A stretch of DNA of 64,000 nucleotides from positions 777,102,552 through 777,166,551 of the forward strand of contig CM060918.1 in NCBI GenBank assembly GCA_030737875.1, written 5' to 3'. The position numbers and the translations under genes were made by a program. The notes under the pieces were generated by a model that was given only the letters and a program-made list of their open reading frames with translations, was not told where the DNA came from and ran no database searches. The stretch comes from Allium sativum (lineage: Eukaryota; Streptophyta; Magnoliopsida; Asparagales; Amaryllidaceae). This document shows positions 10,336 through 22,733 of this stretch, one piece after another (the first letter of the stretch is position 1; each line of letters opens with the position of its first letter).

Positions 10336-13300
10336 TGTTGGATCTAGATTAACCCTAGAGAGGGGTGAATAGGTTTATCACACTTTTTAGCTGAATTAAA
10401 AAAACTAACAGGATATATAATAATAAGAAGATCACAGAATATAGCAAAAACAGAAATGCAGAAAGTAAATGACACAAGATATACCCAGCTTCGGCAAAAT
10501 CCTGCCTACTGTTGCATTCCTAAGGTTTCCACTAGGTGATAGAAAAGATCCTGCTTACAAGACCATGTAAACTCGCACTCCCTGCTCCTGAACTAACCCT
10601 ACGCTCAAAACCCTAGACTGACTGATATCCACTCGATAATATTTTCCCAAATTACGACCCCGTAACCAGTAACCTAGATTTTACAGACTCTAGAACTATT
10701 CAGAATTGTTTTGCAACACAAATTAAAAAATAATACAAAAAGAAAAAAATTAAAAACCATATACAATAAAAAATAAAGCAAGCCCTAGTTTATATAACCC
10801 TAGAAAATAAGAATATGGGTCATCCCCTTTAATCTTCAAGTACGCCGGTCTATTTTGACTTGGTTCCACCACCTTTCATTTCGTCCCGTCCACTTTGATT
10901 TTTCTCTAGAGAAATTTTATGGCGGCGTCGATGAATGTAAAATAGGGTTTTTCTGAATTCCCCCAAATCAAATCGACTTCGAACGATGATAGATTGTTCT
11001 CTTATGCTTGAACTCGAGTTGCTTGAACGTCGATATGTTTGAGCTTGACTTTTGATCGGAATCGAATGTGAGTGATTTATATCTCTGTATGCTCTATGAT
11101 TTTTGTTGCTCTGAATTTTCGATTTCCATCACTTGCCGATGACGTAATGGGTGTGATTTTATAGGGTAATTTTAAAACCCTAGTTTCTAATTTCACGATA
11201 AAGACTTGGTCTGGTCTGAATGCGTGTTTCCCTTTTTGAAATGGCCTTGATAAATTCGGCTTTAATGAATATGGGAATTCAGGAAATAAGTAATTGCCTC
11301 GATTGAAAAACATGAACTTGTGAATGAATCTTCCCTTGTTTTACTTTGTATTTTTAGGGTGAAAAAATTATTGCCTTAATTAAGCTTGCTTTCCTCATTG
11401 CGTGTGTCATGGTTTGAATTTCTTGAAAGAATAAATCTTCTTGCCATTTTTTTTGTTCCAGATAATTACGAAAATGATTTCATAATATATTTGGAAAGAG
11501 ATTTCAATGGTTTTTGACCAAAACTTGCCTCATGTAATTTTTTCAGAAAGATTGAGATTTCTTGCCATTTGACTTAAACAAATCCTGGCCAATTTGTGGA
11601 AACATTCTGAGAATACTCTTGCCATATATTAGTGAGTTCAAATCAGGATATTTGTTTGCCAAAAATGTATTTTCTGGAGATATTGAAATTGTACACTTAT
11701 TTCATGCCAAAAAATAACTTTCCAAAAAAAACTTTCCTGTTTGTGCTTATGTCCTGAACCGATTATGTTGTATGCCTTGCTTCAGTTCATTTGCATGTGC
11801 ATATGCTGAATCATCATGTTCTTGACTCTGTCTTGTATGCACATGAACCTGCCTATCTCATTTTATATGTGCTTGAGACCAAATGAACTATACTGTCTCA
11901 CATTTGTACCATGCACATTCTGTACTCATGAACACTTGAACCACATAGTTGTTTTCACTTGAGGTTGTGACTGGTCATATTGATGTAAATGTTGCTCCAT
12001 GTAGTCTTGCCATGTTGTGCATGAATATATGTCACACTGCCTTCATGTATAACTTGGCAATTGATGCTGCCTGTATTGAACATGACCTATGCACTTGTTC
12101 ATATGAAAAACCTATCGCATGCATATGTGCTTGGTTACTTGATGTACGTGTGTATTGCTGAGTACATCATGTTGGCATGATCATCATTCTGAACTGCTCT
12201 TATCACCTCTTGTGCCATCTGTTACATGCTTGTATCACCATGTACTTGTTCACTATGAAGACTTGCCACATTGTTGAGATGAACTCATGCTTGTCTCTTT
12301 GCTGATTTGAGAGTGATTGCTCACTCAAGTTCATTCTGACTTATGTTGTTGCTTCACCATTTACACACTTAAACTAATTTGAGCTTTATGTTTCACTGAG
12401 ATGCTCTGAGTCATGCATGCATATTTCTTGCCACACCATGTTGACATAATTGAGTTGTTGTCCGAGCATGTGATCCCATCCTTGTCTTCACCCATTGTTT
12501 ATTTGTAAACAGCACCTATAAAATGTTGTATTGTCATGCTTGAATACTTGTTTGACTCGACTATGTTTGCATACATGTGTACTTGTTGCACCATTTGCTG
12601 TGAGCTCGACCATTATAATATGTTGCCACGCACCATTGTGTTTGTTCTTGATATGGCACTTTGTCGAGCTTGGTCCATGTGGTTGCTCCACTGCTGCTCG
12701 TTGCTATATTCTGATTGGCGAGGCAGCGCACATGTGTAAATATACACGTGTGCATATGCAGCCATCAGACAAGATTTCTTGTCCCTGTACTATACATATA
12801 CAAACTGACTAGACACAGATCAGATCAAGTCACGAAAAATAATGAGAAACACACCAGAAATCTGAGGCAAATAAAAATTTTAAAAATAAAATTTATATTC
12901 ACATGTATTTTGAAAATTATTTATGTTCCATATACTGTGTGTGTGTTTCTGTATATGATAGGTATGAAGATGATGACTGGACTGAAAGTGAAGATGCTGT
13001 GAAGACCGAAGACAATAACAGAGTGTCGGTGTGTGTCTGTATATGGAATGTCAATTGTATAACTGATTTGTATAGACAGAGTGACTATATGATTGTTGTA
13101 GAGAGAATTGTAATAATATTTGTAGTAAACAAATTTGTTTGAAATAAAATATTATTTTATTGTTGTCACACAAACTTGTCTATCGTATTCAGTTTGTTTA
13201 CAAGTACAATCTTCAATGAATGTATATGAAATGTGAAATATTAGTGAAGTGTACAAATAGTGGAGTTGTAAAACTGTACTGTTTGACAAATAAAATATTG

Positions 13301-13495
13301 TATTTAAACAAAATACTGTGTAAATATCTGAATGTCTGTACAGTCGTATTTATTTAAATATAAATATTAAATTCCTGTATGTGATTTATATATGAAACAT
13401 TACAGTAACAAACACATTTATAATAGAAATATATTTGGTTGTTATCATCAAACAAAAATCATATAATTGTGTGTACAACACCGTTATATACAACA
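10336..13495 (-). repeat. C1 left LTR (3' LTR), 3,160 bp
   Basis: Nearly identical to 17860-21030. The middle part (about 11750-12800) is rich in CTTGCCA, CATGCATAT and TGTTG words; the end part has TGTGTGTGTTTCTGTATATG. ORFs such as 11949-12161 and 12531-12812 occur in both LTRs only because the LTRs are copies. Confidence 0.9.
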
Positions 13496-13519
13496 ATCTC
13501 CCCCTTTTGATGATGACAA
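13496..13519 (-). other. C1 polypurine tract
   Basis: On the minus strand this reads CATCATCAAAAGGGGGAGAT just before the LTR start TGTTG, the form typical of many plant copia elements. It primes plus-strand DNA synthesis. Confidence 0.8.
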
Positions 13520-16362
13520 ACAAATATTTAGATTTTGAATACAGTAAATGTATTTGACAGTGAAGAACCGAACTCCCCCTATTTGAAAGCTCCCCCTATA
13601 ACTGTGAATGAGTGAAAATAATAAATTTGAATAGAATTTCTAAATTAAAAATAAAATATTCACTCATAAATCAAAATCTCAACCCATTCTCCTCCTTTTG
13701 TTATTATACAGAATTTAAAATTTAGATGAAAAATGAATAAAAATATAATTTCAGCATAAGAGGAAAAACGATCATCATAAATCTCAATCTGTCAAACAAA
13801 AATCATAATAAACTAGGAACTGGTGGCATATTTCACATTGTAGAGAATGACGGATTTACAATGAATTTTATATATAATGGAGAGAGTTTTAAAACAAATG
13901 ATTTCCAATTATTTCGAAAATAATATTATAAAATTGAGCACAAAAACAGTGATGGATTTTGACTGTAATTATTAATTCAATTTAAGCGACAAAATCGAAT
14001 AATCTCAAATCTCAGTAGCTATCAATCAACAAATCATAATAAGTCATAAGATGTTAACACATTTCACAAATTAGAAAGATGGTTTGGTAGACAGGTTTTT
14101 ATACACCAAGGAGGATTTCATATAAAAATTTATTTATTTAATTTTCTTTTCTTTTTCTTTTATTTTTTATTTAAGAGCACATTGACCACGAATAACCAGA
14201 GCTTGGATTTTTAAATGAGATCAGTTGCAGCTTATATAAGTAATCTCATAACCATGCATAACCAGAGCTTGGATTTTTAAATGATGTTAGAGATATACTT
14301 AAGAATATTATATTTTTATTATTTTCAGTTTCAAAATTAAAAACTCCTCTGTATGTAAAACCAAAAATGGATGATAGAAATGCGGTAAGTACAGAAATGG
14401 TTTGTGAAATAAATTTCTAAATTAATTATATTATGAAATATGCTCGACTGTACCGGAATCACTGAAAAATTTTCAGTTATCACCCATTCTGAATAATAAC
14501 ATAGTCCAATTTCTATCACAAATATTTTCACTGTTTGTTCAAAAAGATTTTTAAAAAAATTAACTCTCCACATTAATATAAAATTATCATGGATGGCAGA
14601 ATGATGATAGATAAAGAAGATGGTCGTGAAATAATCGCCAATTCAAAGATATTATAATAATTATTCAACCATCATGAAAATCTAAATAAAATCTCCTCTT
14701 GTTGTGAAATATACTGCAGTCATGATTCATCGCAATTTCAAAATCTGGTAATAATTTTGATGAATTATAAATACAGTTCAATTTGGATATTGATTTCAAT
14801 TTCTGAATGAATAATCAATAAATAATTTTAAAATTGAAAATCAATTACAAGAGGGATATGAAGATCTATACATGCCAAGAGGGTTAAATTTGTACAAGGC
14901 AAAAAGAGTGTGTGGATCTATACAAGGTGAAGATTAGAATCTAAGTACAGATGAGTGAGACAAATATAAGGCACTTCTGATACCACTTGGTGTCTCTATT
15001 AGTGAGTATTGTAACAAGACACCGGAGACAAACCAGGATATCACAGACAAACAGAAATTCAATCATAAGGTCCAAGCAGACAAGACAAGCAAAATAATTT
15101 CAGCAGCAGTCAATTTTAATCAAAACAAGTAGTTATCTAAGATCATTTTCAAAAGCAGTATCAGAGCAGCATAGAAACCAATAGCATAGCAGACTTGTCA
15201 GAAAATGTTACTGATGGTCACAAAATATATTCCATGATCTAATATTAGTTTATTTTAAATCATTTGAGGAAAATTAAAAAAACAGGATTCAATGAATCAG
15301 TCACACCAGATTATAAATTTCAGATCCAAGATATGTGTGTGATTCAATAAATCAATAATTTCAAATGATTTTAAACAAACAGATTTCAAATCAAGTAATC
15401 ATGAAATATCAAAGAGATTTAAGACCGGATTTTCAAAGAATTTTTCACTAGAATTTCTGACAAGCACAAGAGTAATTTCAGATCATTTACATCAGACTTG
15501 AGAGATATTCATGATCAAGAAAATTAAACAATAATTTATTTGAAATCTAATGTCAAGTTTTGAGATATAATAAATCAGTCACACAAGATTGATAATTTCA
15601 AATTTAAGAGGTGTGTGATATTCAAAATATCAAGTATTTCAGATGATTTCAAACAAATAGTTTTCAACCATAAAATGATCATGAATATAAGATGAATTTC
15701 TAGATGTATCACTATAATTCAAGACAGTTTAAAATTTCCAAGTCAATCTGAAAATCAATGAAATTATCACAACTGAGAAGTAGCAGTGTGCTGTAATGAG
15801 TATAATATTTCAAGCCTTTCTAAAATGAATTAGAAGAAACTCAAAACAGCAGAGGTGTGTGAAATTTCAATTGTTTTTCAGATCTTCAAAAATTTAGAAT
15901 TCAAATCAACAGTGTTCAAGATATGACAAAGATACATAAACACTGTTATGAATTCAGAACACAAAAAATAAACTTCAAATCAATTGCAGATATTTACAAA
16001 AATAAATTCAAGATCTGGAAATGATTAAGAATATTAGAGTTTTATACAAATGAAGCGAATTTCCAGAAAAATATGAATTCTGCAATTGGAAGTTAAGGAA
16101 GCCTAAGAAGTTACAAAGATACGACAACGACAGATAAAACAAAAGAAAAAAAGTAAAAATAAACAGAAGGGACAGAAGGGGAAAAAATAAAACAGATAAT
16201 ATTTACAAAGGTGAGTTTAGAGATCATACCAAAATCCAATGTAAATCAGAATCTCTAACTCATCAGATCTTGGCTAAAGGAACTGTAAATGATACAGAAT
16301 TATAGACCAGCTTAATTTCAAATTTCCTTTCAGCACAACAGTTCCTCAGCCACCTTCGGTAC
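13520..16362. other. C1 noncoding interior in place of pol
   Basis: About 2.8 kb of AT-rich sequence in which I find no copia protease, integrase, reverse transcriptase or RNase H motif on either strand. It holds an exact 27 bp direct repeat (14192-14218 and 14258-14284) and a degenerate long repeat of about 270 bp (around 15290-15385 and 15560-15665, sharing AATCAGTCACAC, GTGTGTGAT and ATTTCAAATGATTT-like words). There is no sign of a captured host gene. Confidence 0.7.
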
Positions 16363-17858
16363 CTAACAGTTTAAAGAATCGAGTGGTCTAACAAAATTAA
16401 TCAAACCACTCACAGCTTTGTTCACATCTTTTGGTACCCAAATCTGTTTGTATAACAATCCATTAGAATCTATCTTTGTACCTTTTGGAACCCAGATCTG
16501 TTTGAATTTAATGAAGTTTGTTTTATTTCTTTTTGGGATCCAAAATTGTTCAAATGGATTATGATAAAACAAATTCACATCACGTTTATGATTCAAAAAT
16601 CCTTTGCGATTCTCAGAGTTTGAATTCTCATATCGATTCTTTCCGAAGCAGTTTGAATGATTTTTAAAATCATTTGAGTTTCGATTTTCAAAAACATTAT
16701 TTTTTCCAAAGCCGAGTCAACTTTTATCCCCAGATGAAAATTGATTTTTCAACAACATATTCAGAGATTTTTCACCGTTAGAAAATTTAACCAAAGTTGC
16801 TTCAAGTTGTTGAATTTTAAACTTAAGATCACCATTCTCTTTCATTAAATCTGAACAACGGTTTTTAGTGATCTTATTCTTTTCAAAATCAGTTTTCAAA
16901 ACCAAATTTTCATCTTTAAGAAATTTAATTCTAGCTTGAGATTCCGAGATTTCAAATTCAAATCGTTTTTGTTTTTCAGACTTAAAATTCTTGGATTTTT
17001 CAATCTCATTTTCAAGTTCTTTCAATATCAAGTCACTTTTCACCAAATTTTCATTTTCAGCAATTTCAAGTTTGGAATTTATAGCAGTCTTGAAAATTTC
17101 AAATTCCTTTTGCAGAAAATTATTCGAACTTGATAACTCAATCTTGTTCTCTTTTAAGATCAAAATTTCATTTTCAAACTTTTGAATACTTTTATTAAGA
17201 TGAACAAGATTGGTTTCTAATTTCAAACAATTTTTGCAGTCCGAATTTGAAGAATTTTTAAAATATTCAAGTTGTGATTCCAAATCATTAATTTTGCTGG
17301 TCAACTCAAGATTCTTAGATTTTAGATTTTTTTTTTTTTAGATTGGAGTTTATCAACAGACTTAGTTAGATCAGCACACATATAAACTAAATCTTCATAT
17401 GAGAAATTTCTCGTCTCATCGTTTGTTGAATCTCCATCAACTGATCCATCTGAATTTTCATTTGTAAATCTCGTTAAGCAGAACTCTGAATCTGAGTTGA
17501 CCTTATCGGGTTTTGAGCTGCGGTTGTCAGATCTTCCATACTTTGTATTGAGAGTATCCCAGATTTCCTATGCAGATAAATAATGACAGATAAGATTAAA
17601 CTGTTCAGTACTAAGATAATCAAATATAATTTTCATAGCACGAGCATTGAAAGTAATATCTACACTATTAAACCCATTAATAACAACATCCCAACATTTA
17701 ATATTAACAGATTTTAAATAAAATTCCATTTTGGATTTCCAATTTGAAAAATCTGTTCCATCGAAAATAGTTGGAAATGAACTGGACTGACTCTCTATCG
17801 GCTGACAACTGGGATCCATGATTCTAGGGTTAATGAAATTACCAGGCTCTAATACCAC
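16363..17858 (-). pseudogene. C1 gag, SIRE-like, shortened and broken
   Basis: On the minus strand from 17858 the reading gives a copia gag start (IFDGTDFSNWKSKMEFYLKS, then CWDVVINGF) as in the UBN2/DUF4219 gag families. After a stop at about 17567 the frame continues with EIWDTLNTKYG and then passes at once to an acidic Ser/Asn-rich stretch, so the usual middle of the gag domain is missing. A frame change in an A-run near 17335 is followed by a long coiled coil rich in Lys, Glu, Asn and Leu (17304-16717). Past a stop, the QIWVPKG and QIWVPKD repeats (about 16540-16425) match the linker found before the protease in plant copia proteins. No complete CCHC zinc knuckle is seen. It would have been a structural protein of the particle. 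Confidence 0.75.
17846..17857 (-). other. C1 primer binding site
   Basis: On the minus strand TGGTATTAGAGC, one change from the iMet-type TGGTATCAGAGC, two bases inside the right LTR. Confidence 0.75.
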
Positions 17859-17859
17859 T

Positions 17860-20800
17860 TGTTGGATCTAGATTAACCATAGAGGGGGGGCGCATAGGGT
17901 TTATCGCAGTTTTTATCTGAATTAAAAAAACTAACGGGATATATAATAATAAGCAGATCACAGAATATAGTAGAAACAAAAATGTAGAAAGTAAATGACA
18001 CAAGATATACCCAGCTTCGGCAAAATCCTGCCTGCTGCTGCATTCCTAAGGTTTCTACTAGGTGATAAAACAGATCCCGCTTACAAGACCATGTAAACTC
18101 GCACTCCCTGCTCCTGAACTAACCATTCACTCAAAACCCTAGACTAACCGATATCCCCTCGATCAAATTTTCCCTGATTACGACCCCATAACCAGTAACC
18201 TAGATTTAACAAACTCTAGAACTGTATAGAATTGTTTTGCAACACAAATTAAAAAACAATACAAAAAGAAAAACAAAATTAAAAACAATATACAATAAAT
18301 ATAAAGCAAGCCCTAGTTTATATAACCCTAGAAAATAAGAATATGGGTCATCCCCTTTAATCTTCAAGTAGGCTGGTCTATTTTGACTTGGTTCCACCAC
18401 CTTTCATTTTGTCCCGTCCACTTTAATTTTTCTTTGGAGAAATTTCATGGTGGCGTCGATGAATGTAAACTAGGGTTTTTTTGAATTTCCCCAAATCAAA
18501 TCGACTTCGAATGATGATAGATGGCTCTCTGAAGCTTGAACTCGAGTTGCTTGAACGTTGATCTGTTTGAGCTTGACTTCCGATCGGAATCGAATGTGAG
18601 TGATTTTAAATTGATATCTCTGTATGCTCTATGATTTTTGTTGCTCTGAATTTTTGATTTCCATCACTTGCCGATGATGTAATGGGTGTGATTTTATAGG
18701 GTAATTTTAAAACCCTAGTTTCTGATTTCTCGATAAAGACTTGGTCTGGTTTGAATGCGTGTTTCCCTTTTTGGAATGGCCTTGATAAATTCGGCTTTAA
18801 TGAATATGGGAATTCAGGGAATAAGTAATTGCCTCGATTGAAAAACATGAACTTCTGAATGAATCTTCCCTTGTTTTACTTTGTATTTTTGGGATGAAAA
18901 AAATATTGCCTTGATTAAGCTTGCTTTCTTTATTGCGTGTGTCATGGTTTGAATTTCTTGAATGAATAAATCTTCTTGCCATTTTTTTTGTTCCAGATAA
19001 TTACGAAAATGATTTCATAATATATTTGGAAAGAGATTTCAATGGTTTTTGACCAAAACTTGCCTCGTGTAATTTTTCCAGAAAGATTGAGAATTCTTGT
19101 CATTTGACTTAAACAAATCCTGGCCAATTTGTGGAAACATTCTGAGAATACTCTTGCCATATATTAGTGAGTTCAAATCAGGTATTTGTTTGCCAAAAAT
19201 ATATACTCTGGAGATATTGAAATTGTACACTTATTTCATGCCAAAAAATAACTTTCCAAAAAAAACTTTCCTGTTTGTGCTTATGTCCTGAACCGATTAT
19301 GCTGTATGCCTTGCTTCAGTTCATTTGTATGTGCATATGCTGAATCATCATGTTATTGACTCTGTCTTGTATGCACATGAACCTGCCTATCTCATTTTAT
19401 ATGTGCTTGAGACCAAATGAACTATACTGTCTCACATTTGTACCATGCACATTCTGTACTCATGAACACTTGAACCACAGTGCTGTTTTCACTTGAGGTT
19501 GTGACTGGTCATATTGATGTAAATGTTGCTCCATGTAGTCTTGCCTTGTTGTGCATGAATATATGTCACACTGCCTTCATGTATAACTTGGCAACTGATG
19601 CTGCATGTATTGAACATGACCTATGCACTTGTTCATATGAAAAATCTATTGCATGCATATGTGCTTGGTTACTTGATGTACGTGTATATTGCTGAGTACA
19701 TCATGTTGGCATGATCATCATTCTGAACTGCTCTTATCACCTCTTGTGCCATCTGTTACATGCTTGTATCACCATGTACTTGTTCACTATGAAGACTTGC
19801 CACATTGTTGAGATGAACTCATGCTTGTCTCCTTGCTGATTTGAGAGTGATTGCTCACTCATGTTCATTCTGACTTATGTTGTTGCTTCACCATTTACAC
19901 ACTTAAACTGATTTGAGCTTTGTGTGTCATTGAGATGCTCTGAGTCGTGCATGCATATTTCTTGCCACACCATGTTGACATAATTGAGTTGTTGTCCGAG
20001 CATGTGATCCCATCCTTGTCTTCACCCATTGTTTATTTGTAAACAGCACATATACATTGTTGTTTTGTCATGCTTGAATACTTGTTTGACTCGACTATGT
20101 TTGCATACATGTGTACTTGTTGCACCATTTGCTATGAGCTCGACCATTATAATATGTTGCCATACACCATTGTGTTTGTTCTTGATATTGCACTGTGTCG
20201 AGCTTGGTCCATGTGGCTGCTCCACAGCTGCTCGCTGCTATATTCTAATTGGCGAGGCAGTGCACATGTGTAAATATACACGTGTGCATATGCAACCATC
20301 AGAAAAGATTTCATGTCCTTGTACTATACATATACAAACTGACTAAACACAGATCAGATCAATTCATGAAAAACGATGAGAAACACACCAGAAATCTGAG
20401 GCAAATAAAAATTTTAAAAATATAATTTATATTCACATGTATTTTGAAAATTATTTCTGTTCCATATACTGTGTGTGTGTTTCTGTATATGAAAGGTATG
20501 AAGATGATGACTGGACTGACAGTGAAGATGTTGTGAAGACCGAAGACAAGAACAGAGTGTCAGTGTGTGCCTTTATATGAAATGTTAATTGTATAACTGA
20601 TTTGTATAGACAGAGTGACTATATGATTGTTGTAGAGAGAATTGTACTGATATTTGTAGTAAACAAATTTGTTTGAAATAAAATATTATTTTATTGTTGT
20701 CAAACAAACTTGTCTATCGTATTCAGTTTATTTACAAGTACAATCTTCTGTGAATGTATATGAAATGTGAAATATTAGTGAAGTGTACAGATAGTGGAGT

Positions 20801-21030
20801 TGTAAAACTGTACTGTTTGACAAATAAAATATTATATTTAAACAAAATTCGGTGTAAATATCTGAATGTCTTTACAGTCGTATTCTATTTAAATATAAAT
20901 ATTATATTCCTGTATGTGATGTATATATGAAACAGTATAGTAACAAACACATTTATAATAGAAATATATTTTGTTGTTATCATCAAACAAAAATCATATA
21001 ATTGTTTATACAACACCGTTATATACAACA
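17860..21030 (-). repeat. C1 right LTR (5' LTR), 3,171 bp
   Basis: Starts TGTTGGATCTAG and ends TATACAACA, next to the target duplication GTTTA. It would carry the C1 promoter, read leftward. Confidence 0.9.
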
Positions 21031-21035
21031 GTTTA

Positions 21036-22125
21036 CTTCATCCTTTGGAGGTTCCACAATGGAAGTGGGAGAGCGTCTCCATGGACTTCATAGATGGTTT
21101 GCCTTGATCAAAGAAAGGCAACACCAATATTTGGGTAGTAGTGGACAGATTGACTAAGAGCGCTCATTTCATTCCGGTGAAGACTAAGAGGACGACATCA
21201 TGGTTGACAGCGATCTATGTTCGTGAGATAGTTCGTCTTCATGGAGTACCTTCCAGTATCGTAAGTGATCGTGACCCCATCTTTACCAGTGAATTTTGGA
21301 GTAGCTCGCAAGAAGCATTATGTACACAGTTGTGTTTGAGCACCGCTTATCCTCCTCAGACCGATGGGCAGACGGAGAGGATAAACAGAATTCTTGAAGA
21401 TATTTTAAGGCTGTGTATCCTAGACTTCGGAGGGACTTGGGAAGAGCATCTTCATTTAGTAGAGTTTTCCTATAACAACAGCTATCAAGCCAGCATCAGC
21501 ATGGCACCCTTCAAAGAATTGTACGGACGACCCTGTAGATCACCAACTTGTTGGTGGGAATCTACAGAAAGATTATTACTTGGACGAGATATGGTTAGAG
21601 AAACATCCGAAAAGATTGACCTTATTCAACGACGGATGAAGACGGCCCAAGATAGGCAGAAATCCTATGCAGACAAGAGAAGGGTTGACATCGAATTTGA
21701 AGTGGGAGACTTAGTTTTTATCAAAGTATCACCTCTAAGGAATGTGGTTCGCTTCGGATCTGCAGGGAAGTTGGCACCTAGGTTTATGGGTCCATTTCCC
21801 ATAACGGAGAAGATTGGCCAAATGGCTTATAGAGTAAAGCTTCCAGAAAATTTATCCGTTGTTCATGATGTTTTCCACGTTTCTCATCTACAAAAGTGCT
21901 TGCATGACACCATAGAAGTTGTTGAGCCAAGCATATTAGAAGAAATGGAAGTAGAGCAGGACGCGATAATCATACGAGTACCTACCCGTATTCTTGGATC
22001 AGACGTTAAGAAGCTACGAAATAAAGAAATCATGTTAATAAAGGTTCAATGGGGAGATAACCCATAGGATGCAACTTGGGAGACCGAAGACAAGATTCAT
22101 GCTTCGTACCCTTTTTTTCGAGGGT
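21036..22125 (+). pseudogene. E1 gag-pol, second part (integrase core and chromodomain-like tail)
   Basis: Continues directly from 10335 once C1 and the duplicated GTTTA are removed. The integrase catalytic core is seen as SMDFIDGLP at the first Asp, [12 protein letters not shown] at the second Asp, and TDGQTERINRILED at the Glu. It is followed by the GPY/F module (KLAPRFMGPFPI) and a tail of chromodomain type (IKVQWGDNP-stop-DATWETEDK). An opal stop at 21108 and an amber stop at 22065 break it, and the last residues are out of frame. The Ty3 chromovirus assignment rests on this tail and on the order RT-RNaseH-integrase. Between 21141 and 22067 the frame is open for 308 codons. Confidence 0.93.
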
Positions 22126-22700
22126 ATGTTCTTAACACCTTTTCTAAAAGTTTATCTATACTTGTTTCTATAATTTGAGTATGTCCTATCAATAGTATTC
22201 TATACCTTTAAATCGGAATCTTATGAATGTAAACATATGTTTTAGACATGTTTTGTTTGATGCATGCAAATGGATGCGAGTGTTTGCTAATGGTTGCCTG
22301 TGGATGCATATACACACACATTAGGCACTAGATCGGCTCAATCACTGTCATACTGCATATGGATGTATGTGCATTTTTCTTTTCTTTTAATGGGTGAAAA
22401 TGGATGAATTATCAAATGGATGCTGCATTTGGACGAGTGAGTGTGCACACATATAGAACTTCCATGTTATATAGGATTATTTGCATACATATTGGATTCA
22501 TGGCACTAACATACATTGCATTAAGGAGGTCAACTGAATCAGTAGACCGCCTGATCTTTGCATTAGAATAGGGTCATATATACACACCTTTACATATATT
22601 CATATAAGCATTAGAAATCTTTAAGGACAATGGATGTCAATGATTGATGGATGAGTAGATGGATGATGCATGGTAGGATATGCATTCTTCTAAACTTGGA
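22126..22700 (+). other. E1 3' noncoding region
   Basis: The sequence between the pol stop and the polypurine tract holds TGGATGC-type repeats (about 22260-22440), a block shared with E2 and E3 (AGGCACTAGATCGGCTCAAT at 22323-22342), and the conserved hairpin at 22524-22552. It has no ORF. Confidence 0.75.
22524..22552 (+). other. Conserved near-palindromic hairpin, E1 copy
   Basis: The 29 bases fold on themselves: AGG, GGTC and ACTGA on the left pair with TCAGT, GACC and CCT on the right, leaving two single mismatches and a one-base centre. E3 has the identical 29 bases (32272-32300) and E2 a version with paired changes (46355-46382). The flanks TGCATTA are also conserved. Confidence 0.65.
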
Positions 22701-22733
22701 GATTTCGGGGACGAAATCCTTTAAGTAGGGGAA
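22701..22733 (+). other. E1 polypurine tract with adjoining hairpin
   Basis: GATTTCGGGGACGAAATC (7 bp stem, GGGA loop) is followed by CTTTAAGTAGGGGAA and the LTR start. The purine tract primes plus-strand synthesis. The hairpin recurs in E2, E3 and, with one stem mismatch, E0. Confidence 0.75.

Larger units (their letters stand above)
10336..21030 (-). mobile_element. C1: non-autonomous Ty1/copia-type element (SIRE-like gag, no pol)
   Basis: LTRs at 10336-13495 and 17860-21030 start TGTTGGATCTAG and end ATATACAACA, so they have TGTTG/CAACA inverted ends. GTTTA flanks the element at 10331-10335 and 21031-21035. A primer site for tRNA-iMet lies inside the right LTR junction and a polypurine tract inside the left, so transcription runs on the minus strand. 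The 4,364 bp interior has only a broken gag with a coiled coil, and about 2.9 kb of AT-rich noncoding sequence where pol should be. The gag type and the TCATCATCAAAAGGGGGAGA tract point to the SIRE/Maximus group (inference). LTRs are about 95-96% alike by eye. The insertion is younger than E1. Confidence 0.88.

Noticed and set aside
11949..12161. Cys-rich 70-residue ORF, nearly the same at 19480-19695
   Set aside because: The two are copies because they lie in the two LTRs of C1. There is no start context or family match, and other ORFs overlap them in other frames.
16936..17185. Plus-strand ORFs opposite the C1 gag
   Set aside because: Phe/Ser-rich shadows of the Lys/Glu-rich coiled coil on the minus strand.
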